From: Microtetraspora sp. NBRC 13810
GTDB lineage: Bacteria > Actinomycetota > Actinomycetes > Streptosporangiales > Streptosporangiaceae
NCBI RefSeq assembly: GCF_030268685.1
Contig: NZ_BSRQ01000030.1
Coordinates: forward strand, 24,676 to 88,675
Direction: 5' to 3'
Length of the DNA: 64,000 bases
Positions 21,401 to 28,511 of this stretch are shown here, piece after piece. The notes beneath the pieces were generated by a model. That model did not search any database. It saw only the letters and a program-made list of their open reading frames with translations, and was not told the DNA's origin. A program made the translations under genes and the position numbers. The first letter of the stretch is position 1. The number at the start of each line of letters is the position of its first letter.

Positions 21401-22411
21401 GCCCCGACGCACACCTACGCCGGCTTCGGCACCTACGAGGCGACGCTGAAGGTCACCTACGCCGACGGCGAGCAGGCCACCGGGAAGATCGCTGTCACGG
21501 TCGGCTGCGCCGCGCCCGACGCCCGGCCGACGGTGCAACTGCTCGACGCCTTCACCGGCGTGCGCAACAAGGCGGCCGGCGGCGGCTGCACGATCAACGA
21601 CCTGATCGACGACGAGCGCGAGTGGAAGAACCGCAACCAGTTCGTCCAGCACCTCGACACCGTCGTGAGGCAGCTCCTCAAGGACGGCGTCATCAGCGCC
21701 CAGGAGGCGGAGGCGCTGCGCACCGCCGGCGCCAAGTCGGAGGTCGGGAGGGTGAACGGGTACCAGCCCATCTTCGACGGCACGGCGTCGTCGCTGCTGG
21801 GCTGGAGCCAGGCCCCGTCCGGGCGGTTCGCCCTCCAGCCGGACGGCACGATCCGCAGCTCCGGCGGTCTGGGCATGCTGTGGTACTCCGACAAGGCGTA
21901 CGCGGACTTCTCGGTCCGGCTGCAGTTCCGGGACAGCTCGCCCGACCCGCATCGCGCCAACAGCGGCGTCTTCGTCCGGTTCCCGGACCCGAGGACCCCG
22001 CTGGAGCAGCGTCCCGCCGGAAGCTGCGGCACGGTCGGCTCGGCGCGCACGTCACCCGCGTGGGTCGCGATCTTCTGTGGCCACGAGATCCAGATCTACG
22101 ACGGCGACACGGGCGAGCCGCAGAAGACGGGCTCCGTCTACAACTTCTCGCCCAACGGCCTGAACCGGGCCGGGGTGACCCCGAAGGGCCAGTGGAACGA
22201 CTACGAGATCCGGGCGGTCGGCCAGCACTACACGATCATCCGCAACGGCACGGTGATCAGCGAGTTCGACAACACGACGGGCAAGGCGTCGTCCCGCGCC
22301 GGTGACCCGCCCACGGACCTGCGCCAGTTCATCAGCGGGTTCATCGGGCTGCAGAACCACGGCAACAACGACGTGATCGACTTCCGCAACATCCGCGTGC
22401 GCGAACTCTAG
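18410..22411 (+). CDS. Giant exported ThuA / discoidin / PQQ sugar-dehydrogenase / PKD / DUF1080 protein
   Basis: A 1333-residue secreted multidomain protein. A signal peptide (~residues 1-50) is followed by the first half of a ThuA fold (55-170), an F5/8-type discoidin domain (172-303), and the second half of ThuA (315-427, PFHPVSWCRDYDGGRSFYTGMGG). Then come a glucose/sorbosone dehydrogenase beta-propeller (444-947, LNQIGEPHGLTIAPNG, CCHAGGGMTFDEAGNLYIGTGD), a PKD domain (964-1032) and a DUF1080/GH16-like domain (1120-1332). It probably oxidises or processes extracellular carbohydrate. The second of two adjacent ATGs is chosen because GGAG is then 5 nt upstream. Confidence 0.9.
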   Translation: MGRTGHLPPRPPAWRRVLITMSSAVLVLGLATPTAVPAQAQARLQAQAPAAAKKPAVNVLVFSGQAAQQDDPVRAAATAIRELSKKNGFSVEEAQDPAVFTADNLARFRGVVFLSANGVSLDESQLAAFQAYIRGGGGFVGIRDAARAQVDSAWFTELIGTRPVGALPIAEKVTEAAASAENPPNETKDKVFDGDNDTKWLARTPTGWVQGKLEKPVAVAHYALTSANDSAGRDPKDWTLQGSQNGTTWTDLDKRSGETFPQRFQSKEYKFENTTAYQYYRLNITANSGEPLTQLAELRLFGPDSAPPPAAKEQKAVVDILDRRHPANEGLPLTLSRTDKWLSWNPNPVGKVHTIAQVEEWTYNPSMNGNGPFHPVSWCRDYDGGRSFYTGMGGTAASYTSDKQFRTHLAGAIRWATGIVRGDCQATIAANYTTERLTTPNTQGQLNQIGEPHGLTIAPNGKVFYIGKAACATGPIPDWNDPKVGLGCGTIHQWDPRTKQVKLLTTLPVMGNRGSGDELVKNEEGLVGITLDPDFAENGWIYAYWMPHASIDRDRRIGKRTISRFDYDSRTQTIDQSSRKDLLQWDTQIHSCCHAGGGMTFDEAGNLYIGTGDSNSSGGSGGYSGNNWTQDYKGTSFQDARRTSGNTNDLNGKILRIHPEPDGTYTIPEGNLFTGEEEGGGKTRAEIWVMGVRNIARLEWDKKNDWITAGWVGPDAGGPSETWGPAKYETVTVLTSAGNQGWPYCMGDNQPYRDRSNSNATQPAEWYDCDNLKNTSPRNTGLVDIPPARDNMIWYSPQGGGPVYPKRQDGSGLPTYKQGEETFTMPYLKGGGQAVMSGPTYHRSQTDTDSGVAWPEYWDNKWFIGDQSNGNNRIAVTVNPETARDAGRPAFAEDLRNIIPAGGGANQLQSWMDAKFGPDGALYMLDYGSGFFSLHANQKLVRVTYKGGPATPNPDAAVARPARQNAEPKTMTFSSAKAGGVAWEWDFGDGSAPSTEAAPTHTYAGFGTYEATLKVTYADGEQATGKIAVTVGCAAPDARPTVQLLDAFTGVRNKAAGGGCTINDLIDDEREWKNRNQFVQHLDTVVRQLLKDGVISAQEAEALRTAGAKSEVGRVNGYQPIFDGTASSLLGWSQAPSGRFALQPDGTIRSSGGLGMLWYSDKAYADFSVRLQFRDSSPDPHRANSGVFVRFPDPRTPLEQRPAGSCGTVGSARTSPAWVAIFCGHEIQIYDGDTGEPQKTGSVYNFSPNGLNRAGVTPKGQWNDYEIRAVGQHYTIIRNGTVISEFDNTTGKASSRAGDPPTDLRQFISGFIGLQNHGNNDVIDFRNIRVREL

Positions 22412-22494
22412 GACGGTACACCGGCCGGGTGCCGGGCCGGGGAGCGTTCCCCGTGCCCGGCACTCCACCCCAGCTCGGAAAGGTGCATCGACAC

Positions 22495-24129
22495 ATGCAT
22501 GTCGGATCTCTCCCCTCCCTCGTGATCAGAGCCTTACGGCGGGCGTCCGGAGCGGTGACGGCGCCGCGCCTCGCCGTGGTGCTGCTCGCCGTGGCGCTTC
22601 CCGCGCTCTTCCTGTCGTCGTTCCAGGCCGCCGCGCAGCCCCGTACGCAGCTCACCGCCGCGCAGGCGGCGGACCAGGTGCTCACCTGGACCGCCGACAA
22701 CAGCATGACCGCGTACAAATCGGTGCCGGAATCGGCCACGGCGGGTCCCGCCACCATCGTCTTCGAGAACAGCGCGGCCACCGGCAACACCACCGGCATG
22801 ACGCACACGCTGACGTTCGACACCTCCACCCCCGGCTACAACCACGACGTCACCCTCAACATCATCGCCAGCCCCTTCGACGCCAACGGCGGCCGGCACA
22901 TCGCCCAGGTGAACCTCACCCCCGGCAAGTACCGCTACTACTGCGCGATCCCCGGCCACGGCCAGATGACCGGCGAACTCGTCGTCACCGAAGGCGGGGG
23001 CGAGGACACGACCGCACCGCAGGTCTCCGCGCAGGTGGCGGGCGACCAGGACGCGGACGGCAACTACGTGGGCGCGGCGACGGTCACGGTCTCGGCGAGC
23101 GACACCGAGTCCGGAGTGGACACCGTGGAGTACGCGCTCGACGGCGGGGAGTTCGCGGCCTACTCGGCCCCGGTGTCGGTCAACCAGGTGGGGGCGCACA
23201 CGGTGACCTTCCGGGCCACCGACAAGGCGGGCAACACCTCGCCGGTGGACTCGGTGGAGTTCACGGTGGTGGCTCCGCAGGAGGAGGACACCACTCCGCC
23301 CGAGGTCACCGGGGAGGTGACCGGTGACCAGGACGCGGACGGCAACTACGTGGGCACGGCGACGGTCACGGTCACGGCGAGCGACACCGGCTCCGGGGTC
23401 GACACCGTGGAGTACTCGCTCGACGGCCAGCCGTTCGCGACGTACACGCAGCCGCTGTCGGTCAACCAGCCCGGCGCGCACACGGTGACCTTCCGGGCCA
23501 CCGACAAGGCGGGCAACACCTCGCCCGTGGACTCGGTGGAGTTCACGGTGGCGGCCTCGCAGGAGGAGGACACCACTCCCCCGCAGGTCTCGGCGCAGCT
23601 GTCGGGCGAGCAGGACTCGGCGGGCAACTACGTCGGCTCGGCGACCGTGATGATCTCGGTGAGCGACACGGAGTCGGGGGTCGCCACGGTGGAGTACTCG
23701 CTCGACGGCGGGCCCTACACCGAGTACCCGTCCCCCGTGTCGGTCACCCAGGCGGGCGCGCACACCCTGTCGTACCGGGCCACCGACAAGGCCGGGAACA
23801 CCTCGCCGGTGGCGACGCTGAGGTTCACCGTGGTGGCTCCGGAGGACGACACCACGCTGCCGCAGGTGTCGGCCGCGCTCACCGGCACCCAGGACTGGGC
23901 CTGGAACTACGTCGGCTCGGCGACGGTGAAGCTGACGGCGAGCGACGTCGGCTCCGGGCTGGACACCGTGGAGTACTCGCTCGACGGCCAGCCGTTCGCG
24001 ACGTACACGCAGCCGCTGTCGGTCAACCAGCCCGGCGCGCACACCCTGTCGTACCGGGCCACCGACAAGGCCGGGAACATGGCGGTGGGCACGGCCAAGT
24101 TCATGATCGTGGAAGCCGGCGGCGAGTAG
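22495..24129 (+). CDS. Secreted cupredoxin with four Ig-like (OmpL47-type) repeats
   Basis: A 544-residue exported protein. A hydrophobic signal (~15-45) precedes a plastocyanin/azurin-like domain with blue-copper ligands visible as His104 (MTHTL), Cys150, His155 and Met158 (YYCAIPGHGQM). Four ~93-residue repeats follow, each starting near DTTxPQVSAxLxGxQD and ending ATDKAGNxS, of the OmpL47/Ig-like kind that stiffens surface proteins. The cupredoxin could pass electrons between the upstream dehydrogenase-like protein and the laccase. That electron path is inference from gene order. Confidence 0.9.
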   Translation: MHVGSLPSLVIRALRRASGAVTAPRLAVVLLAVALPALFLSSFQAAAQPRTQLTAAQAADQVLTWTADNSMTAYKSVPESATAGPATIVFENSAATGNTTGMTHTLTFDTSTPGYNHDVTLNIIASPFDANGGRHIAQVNLTPGKYRYYCAIPGHGQMTGELVVTEGGGEDTTAPQVSAQVAGDQDADGNYVGAATVTVSASDTESGVDTVEYALDGGEFAAYSAPVSVNQVGAHTVTFRATDKAGNTSPVDSVEFTVVAPQEEDTTPPEVTGEVTGDQDADGNYVGTATVTVTASDTGSGVDTVEYSLDGQPFATYTQPLSVNQPGAHTVTFRATDKAGNTSPVDSVEFTVAASQEEDTTPPQVSAQLSGEQDSAGNYVGSATVMISVSDTESGVATVEYSLDGGPYTEYPSPVSVTQAGAHTLSYRATDKAGNTSPVATLRFTVVAPEDDTTLPQVSAALTGTQDWAWNYVGSATVKLTASDVGSGLDTVEYSLDGQPFATYTQPLSVNQPGAHTLSYRATDKAGNMAVGTAKFMIVEAGGE

Positions 24130-24198
24130 CGCCCGCCGCCGGGCAGGGGCGACGGCCGCCCCGAGAGGCGACTGCGTCAGCCCGTGATTCGTCAGCCG

Positions 24199-24234
24199 GT
24201 GAGCGGCCCCCGTCCAAAGACGGGGGCCGCTCAC
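24199..24234. terminator. Strong bidirectional hairpin terminator
   Basis: A perfect 16-bp stem (GTGAGCGGCCCCCGTC with its exact complement) closes over a CAAA tetraloop between the rightward cupredoxin gene and the leftward regulator gene. The position between convergent genes and the strength of the stem support a terminator working in both directions. There is no long U tract, as is common in actinomycetes. Confidence 0.85.
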
Positions 24235-24300
24235 GCGTCACGCCGCCCAGAAGGCGGCGACGGCCCGGGCCCGGCCGACGGCCCGGCCGGTCTACAGGCC

Positions 24301-24618
24301 CTAGTCGGTGGTGGGCTGGCCGGCGGTGTCGCGGGCGAGGGCGACGATCTGCTCCAGGGCCGCCGCATGCCGTTGGAAGGCCAGTCGTCCCTGCGGGGTG
24401 AGTTGCACGTACATCCGGCGCGCCCGCTTGTCCTGGTCCTTGCGGACGAGGACGTATCCGGCGGCGGCCAGTGCGGAGACCTGCTTGGACAGCGCCGAGT
24501 CGCTGGTGCCGACCGAGTCTCTGAGAAAGCCGAAGTCCACCCACTCGGCCGGCACCAGCAGCGCCACGACCGACAGACGCGCCGGGACGTGCAGGAACTC
24601 GTCGAAGAGCGGATCCAT
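24301..24618 (-). CDS. Winged-helix transcriptional regulator (MarR-like, HTH_27)
   Basis: A 105-residue one-domain regulator. A helix-turn-helix (WVDFGFLRDSVGTSDSALSKQVSALAAAGYVLVRKD) is followed by a wing and a basic strand (RRMYVQLTPQGRLAFQRH), as in short winged-helix DNA-binding proteins of actinomycetes. It shares a single base with the stop of the upstream membrane-protein gene, so the two are co-translated and the membrane protein is the likely regulated function. Confidence 0.85.
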   Translation of the reverse strand: MDPLFDEFLHVPARLSVVALLVPAEWVDFGFLRDSVGTSDSALSKQVSALAAAGYVLVRKDQDKRARRMYVQLTPQGRLAFQRHAAALEQIVALARDTAGQPTTD

Positions 24619-24992
24619 CAGAGGGCCCCGCCGCCGTGCTGGACGATCGACTTCATGATGGAGCGGTTCACGGGCGTGGCCGCGACGTACGCCACGGCCG
24701 CCACGAACGCGCCTGCGGCGGCCTGTGACAGCAGCCCCTGAGGTGGCAGGTCGAACAGCGCGAAGGCGGCGATCCGGCCGATGCCGAAGGCCACCATGAT
24801 GCAGGCCAGCAGCCCGCCGTGGAACAGGGCCTCCTGGCGGGTGGCCTTCCGGCGGACCGAGGCCCGGTGCTCGCAGACGATCCCCACGCCCGCATACAGG
24901 ACCATCCCGAGCGCCATGACGACGAAGTGCCAGGGCCGCGGGAGGTCAATGGCCGCGAAGGCGACGAAGATGCCGACCGCGGAGATGACCAC
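24618..24992 (-). CDS. Small integral membrane protein, possibly 5'-truncated
   Basis: About 124 residues with four predicted membrane helices (VISAVGIFVAFAAI, HFVVMALGMVLYAGVGIV, GGLLACIMVAFGIGRIAAFALF, AAAGAFVAAVAYVAA). The frame continues upstream through GTFSALPRVVISAV without a good start until it meets a fragment of an unrelated SnoaL-like gene. The original start may therefore have been lost in a deletion, and the GTG used here is a guess. I do not recognise the family with confidence. It is coupled to the winged-helix regulator. Confidence 0.6.
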   Translation of the reverse strand: MVISAVGIFVAFAAIDLPRPWHFVVMALGMVLYAGVGIVCEHRASVRRKATRQEALFHGGLLACIMVAFGIGRIAAFALFDLPPQGLLSQAAAGAFVAAVAYVAATPVNRSIMKSIVQHGGGAL

Positions 24993-25014
24993 GCGCGGAA
25001 GCGCGGAGAAGGTT

Positions 25015-25147
25015 CCGGGTGGCCGCCCTGGAACAGCGCGTCCTCGGCGAACACCGCCCCGATCTCGGCGGGGTCGTGGACGTCGATGCCGTGTTTCCAG
25101 GCGGCGAGAACGTCGGCGAAGTTCTTCTCGTCGCTCATGTCGCTCAT
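25015..25147 (-). pseudogene. SnoaL/SgcJ-like (NTF2-fold) protein, N-terminal fragment
   Basis: The first ~40 residues (DEKNFADVLAAWKHGIDVHDPAEIGAVFAEDALFQGGHP) match the N-terminus of SgcJ/EcaC-type NTF2-fold proteins. The gene is cut off after GGHP, where unrelated membrane-protein sequence begins. Two ATGs are possible (25147 or 25138). The first overlaps the stop of an upstream SDR fragment by 4 bp, so both once formed an operon. Confidence 0.65.
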
Positions 25148-25213
25148 CGGCCCGCGCTCTGCCCGCCGTCGACGTGCAGGAACTCCTCGGTGACCAGCGG
25201 AGCCCGCTCCAGG
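25144..25213 (-). pseudogene. Short-chain dehydrogenase, C-terminal tail only
   Basis: About 23 residues ending LVTEEFLHVDGGQSAGR are the characteristic C-terminus of SDR oxidoreductases (xFVTGEFLHVDGGxxAG). The rest of the gene is gone, replaced by the 3' end of a MerR-type gene. The stop overlaps the start of the SnoaL-like fragment. Confidence 0.65.
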
Positions 25214-25227
25214 TAAATCACAACCCG

Positions 25228-25602
25228 TCAAACTTCACGGACGAAGCTCTCGCAGTCCGGGCATTCGTCGAGATACCGATGCCGGCACTCAACGGTGTGC
25301 CGCAGGAAGGTGATGGCCTGCTGTCTGCGGAGGACCTCGTCCTCGAGTGCGGCGATCTTCGCCCGTACCACGGCCTGCGCCGTCGACTTCTTCGGCGCCA
25401 TGGCGGCGATGACCTCCGGCAACGACAGTCCGACGCGCCGCAGTTTCAGCACGATGCGTGCCTGTTCCAGAGCGTTGTCGTCGTAGAGGCGGTAGCCGTT
25501 GCCGTCGCGGCGCACGGCGAGCGCCCCGACGTGTTCCCAGTGGCGGAGCACGTGAGCTTCGATACCGAGTTCCGCAGCCACCTCTCCGATCGTCCTCACC
25601 AC
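25228..25602 (-). CDS. MerR-family transcriptional regulator
   Basis: About 124 residues. The N-terminal MerR helix-turn-helix (RTIGEVAAELGIEAHVLRHWEHVGALAVRRDGNGYRLYDD) is followed by a coiled-coil dimerisation helix, and a C-terminal tail with Cys in ECRHRYLDECPDC that might bind metal or sense redox state. The GTG pair at 25602/25599 is taken as start because the MerR domain begins directly there; longer frames add no family sequence. It is divergent from an NmrA-like gene 45 bp away and probably controls it. Confidence 0.88.
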   Translation of the reverse strand: MVRTIGEVAAELGIEAHVLRHWEHVGALAVRRDGNGYRLYDDNALEQARIVLKLRRVGLSLPEVIAAMAPKKSTAQAVVRAKIAALEDEVLRRQQAITFLRHTVECRHRYLDECPDCESFVREV

Positions 25603-25647
25603 GAGAGCCTTGCCTTCATGTCGACCTGAACCCTTACCGTCTCGGTC

Positions 25648-26508
25648 ATGCCTGAAGCTGTTCGCCCAACGATTCTGGTCACCGGCGCGGCCGGCAACCT
25701 CGGCAGTGAGGTCGTCGGCCGACTCAAGATACGCGGTGCGCGCGTGCGCTGCCTGGTGCGTGGGCACGCTGGTGTGCGCCCCGGCGCCGAGTTCGTGGTC
25801 GGCGACCTCACAGACCCCACTATCGTCCATGACGCGCTCGCGGGGGTCGACACCGTCTTCCTCATCTGGCCGCTGCTCGACGCGGCCCCGGCGCACGGCC
25901 TGATCGCGGAACTCGCCGCAGCGGCACCCCGCGTCGTCTACCTGTCCTCGACAGCCGTGGACGACCAGGCGGTTCGTCAGAGTGATCCCATCGTTCAGGT
26001 GCACGCCGACATGGAAGCCCTGCTGCACGATGCCAGCCTGCGACCGGTGGTACTGCGCAGTGACACGTTGGCCTCCAACGCCCGTGGCTGGGCGGCGCAG
26101 TTGGGAGCGGGCGACGTCGTGGCCGGTCCGGCCATGGCGCGCACGGCTGTCGTCGACGAGCGCGACGTCGCCGATGCGGCTGTTGCCTTATTGCTCGCGG
26201 ACCCCGGCCGACCGGTCCGCAGCCCATACCTGCTGACGGGCCCCGAGGTGCTCAGCCGTGCCGACCAGGTCGATCGCCTCGGCGTCGCGCTCCGCCGCCG
26301 TCTGCGTTTCCAGGCGGTCCCCGCCGATCTCGCGCGCTCGCGGATGCTCGCGGACGGTCGTCCCGAGAGGCTGGTGGAAGCGCTGGTCGCCGCCTCGGCA
26401 CACAGACCGGAGTCCGGCCTCATCACCGATCATGTCGAGCGCCTCACCGGCCGCCCTGCCGGCACCTTCGCGCAGTGGGCCATGGACCACGCGGCCGAGT
26501 TCAGCTGA
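25648..26508 (+). CDS. NmrA-like NAD(P)-binding oxidoreductase/regulator
   Basis: A 286-residue atypical short-chain dehydrogenase-fold protein. The dinucleotide-binding motif GAAGNLGSEV occurs near residue 13, followed by VVGDLTDPTIVHDALAGVDTVFLIWP and a C-terminal helical region (AGTFAQWAMDHAAEF) typical of NmrA/NAD(P)H-binding proteins. The classical SDR Tyr-x-x-x-Lys catalytic pair is not obvious, so a redox-sensing or isomerase role is possible. The divergent MerR gene shares the 45-bp promoter gap. Confidence 0.88.
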   Translation: MPEAVRPTILVTGAAGNLGSEVVGRLKIRGARVRCLVRGHAGVRPGAEFVVGDLTDPTIVHDALAGVDTVFLIWPLLDAAPAHGLIAELAAAAPRVVYLSSTAVDDQAVRQSDPIVQVHADMEALLHDASLRPVVLRSDTLASNARGWAAQLGAGDVVAGPAMARTAVVDERDVADAAVALLLADPGRPVRSPYLLTGPEVLSRADQVDRLGVALRRRLRFQAVPADLARSRMLADGRPERLVEALVAASAHRPESGLITDHVERLTGRPAGTFAQWAMDHAAEFS

Positions 26509-26590
26509 CCACGTTCAGCCAGGTGGCGCCTGGAGAGCGTCGCCACAGACAACAGGCCGTCATCTCCTCCTGCGGCACATCGTCCAGAAC

Positions 26591-27337
26591 TCAGGTCGAG
26601 GCTTGCGGCGTCCTCGGGCGCCGCGGACGCTCCACGTCGAGCCCCAGGGATCTGAGCAGGTCGAGCAGTTCGGCGTGGTACAGCTTGGCGGGATCGCCGG
26701 TCTGCGTGCCGAGATGGCCGTAGACCTCCAGGGAGATCAGGCCGTGCATGCGGCCCCACATGCGCAGCGCCAGGGCGACGACGGCCGGAGGCAGATCGGG
26801 GAGATGCTCGCGGATGGTGTCGGCCAGGCCGGATGAGAAGTCCGACCACCGGTAGTCGGTGGATGCCTGGGTGGCCTTCGCGTACGGCCAGGCGGCGGCG
26901 GCGAGTTCGGTGAGTCCCAGGCAGGCGCGTTTGGCGGCCTCGGGGGCCGGGCCGCCGGCCGGCGCCTGGTAGCCGGCGACCGGATCGCCGTAGATGAGCC
27001 GGAAGCCTTCGGGGTTGGCCAGCGACCAGACGCGCACGGCCTGCCCCCAGGCCAGGATGCGACCGGCGATGTCGCCGGGGGCGACGGCGTCGCGTGCGGT
27101 CTCCACCTGGTCCAGCAGCGAGGTGTAGATGTCGTTGATCAACGTGGTGATCAACGCGTCCCGGGTGTCGAAGTAGCTGTAGATCGCGCTGCCGCTCATG
27201 CCCATCTCGCGGCCGATCGCCCGCAGCGAGACGGCGTCGGGGCCACCCTCACCGAGGTGTTTGAGCGCGACGGCCTTGATCTCCGCGGTGGTCTGCGCCC
27301 GCAACCGTGCCCGCCGGCCCACTGTCTGCTCTCGCAC
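26591..27337 (-). CDS. TetR-family repressor
   Basis: A 248-residue regulator. The N-terminal TetR helix-turn-helix is seen in VSLRAIGREMGMSGSAIYSYFDTRDALITTLI, and the C-terminal ligand domain is of the TetR_C type with a WxxG pattern (LRMWGRMHGLISLEVYGHLG). The start is GTG. It is divergent from a quinone-oxidoreductase-like gene across a 104-bp gap and most likely represses it and itself. The ligand is unknown. Confidence 0.9.
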   Translation of the reverse strand: MREQTVGRRARLRAQTTAEIKAVALKHLGEGGPDAVSLRAIGREMGMSGSAIYSYFDTRDALITTLINDIYTSLLDQVETARDAVAPGDIAGRILAWGQAVRVWSLANPEGFRLIYGDPVAGYQAPAGGPAPEAAKRACLGLTELAAAAWPYAKATQASTDYRWSDFSSGLADTIREHLPDLPPAVVALALRMWGRMHGLISLEVYGHLGTQTGDPAKLYHAELLDLLRSLGLDVERPRRPRTPQAST

Positions 27338-27441
27338 GCTTGACAGCTTACACCGCTACGTTAGAGTACGGCGCACAAAGTTTGAACGCCGTTCTGATAT
27401 GGAGCGGCGGACCTTTCGGACGGCAGATGGAAGGGTTCGTG

Positions 27442-28440
27442 ATGAGAGCCAGAACAGTCCTGTTCGACGAGCTCGGCGGTCCCGAGGTGCTCCACCTCAC
27501 GGATACAGACGTCGGGGACCCCGGCCCGGGCGAGGTGCGGGTGCGCATCGACGCGTTCGGCCTCAACCGGGGCGAGGTGTTCCTGCGGACCGGCCGGTAC
27601 TACTACGACGCGGTGCTGCCCGGCTCGCGTCTGGGCACCGAGGCCGCCGGCGTCGTGGAGGCCGTCGGACCCGGCGTGACCGGCTACGCCGCCGGAGACG
27701 CCGTCAGCGTCGTGGCCAAACCGAACGACGACGGCATGTCCATCCACGGCATCTACGCCGACCGGGCCATCGTGGCGGCCAAGCGGCTGATCCGCCGCCC
27801 GGCGCACATGGACGCCGTGACCGGCGCGGCCATCTGGGTGCCCGCGTTCACCTCCTACGGCGCGCTGGTCGAGGTCGGCAGGCTACGGCCCGGCGATGAC
27901 GTGGTCATCACGGCCGCCTCCAGCAGCGTCGGCCTGGCCGCCGTCCAGATCGCCGCCCACCTGGGCGCCACGCCCATCGCGGTCACCCGGACCAGCGCCA
28001 AGGCCGACCGGCTGCTGGCCGCGGGCGCCGCCCATGTGATCGCCGCCGCCGACGGCGACGTGGCCGGGCAGGTGCACGCCCTCACCGCCGGCCGCGGCGC
28101 GCGACTGGTCTTCGACGGCGTCGCCGGGCCCGGCCTGCCCGACCTGGCGCAGGCCGTGGCCCCGGACGGCATGCTGATCGTCTACGGCTCACTGGACGGA
28201 CGGCCCACCCCGCTGCCCATGTGGTGGCCGATCAACGTCTACGGCTACGCCATCTTCCACCTGTTCGCCGATGAGGAGCGGGTTCGCCGGGCCGAGACCT
28301 TCATCACCGACGGCCTGCGCGCCGGAGCGCTCGCCCCGGTGATCGACCGCACCTTCGACCTGGCCGACATCGTCGAAGCTCACCGCTACATGGAGTCCAA
28401 CACCCAGGTCGGCAAGATCGTCGTCACCGTCCGGCACTGA
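27442..28440 (+). CDS. MDR-superfamily NADPH:quinone oxidoreductase-like enzyme
   Basis: A 332-residue medium-chain dehydrogenase/reductase. It has a GroES-like N-terminal domain (GPGEVRVRIDAFGLNRGEVFLRTG, GTEAAGVVEAVGPGV) and a Rossmann domain with the variant nucleotide motif AASSSVGLAAVQIA. The structural zinc Cys cluster and the catalytic zinc ligands of alcohol dehydrogenases are absent, so it belongs to the zinc-free quinone-oxidoreductase group. The ATG at 27442 has AAGGG 7 nt upstream. Control by the divergent TetR protein is likely. Confidence 0.9.
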   Translation: MRARTVLFDELGGPEVLHLTDTDVGDPGPGEVRVRIDAFGLNRGEVFLRTGRYYYDAVLPGSRLGTEAAGVVEAVGPGVTGYAAGDAVSVVAKPNDDGMSIHGIYADRAIVAAKRLIRRPAHMDAVTGAAIWVPAFTSYGALVEVGRLRPGDDVVITAASSSVGLAAVQIAAHLGATPIAVTRTSAKADRLLAAGAAHVIAAADGDVAGQVHALTAGRGARLVFDGVAGPGLPDLAQAVAPDGMLIVYGSLDGRPTPLPMWWPINVYGYAIFHLFADEERVRRAETFITDGLRAGALAPVIDRTFDLADIVEAHRYMESNTQVGKIVVTVRH

Positions 28441-28511
28441 CCGGCCGAGAGGACATCACCACCATGCTCATCCACCGGTTCATCGACCGGCCAGGCCAGC
28501 GGCGATGGGGA

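Noticed and set aside
18785..21952. Very long open frame on the minus strand opposite the ThuA/dehydrogenase gene
   Set aside because: It is a shadow frame caused by high third-position GC; its product is Arg/Val/Ala-rich without any domain, and the plus strand has a clear multidomain protein.
22534..24234. Minus-strand open frame opposite the cupredoxin gene with repeated RRERLAVERVLHG-like segments
   Set aside because: The repetition only mirrors the DNA repeats of the real gene; no start signal or family match.
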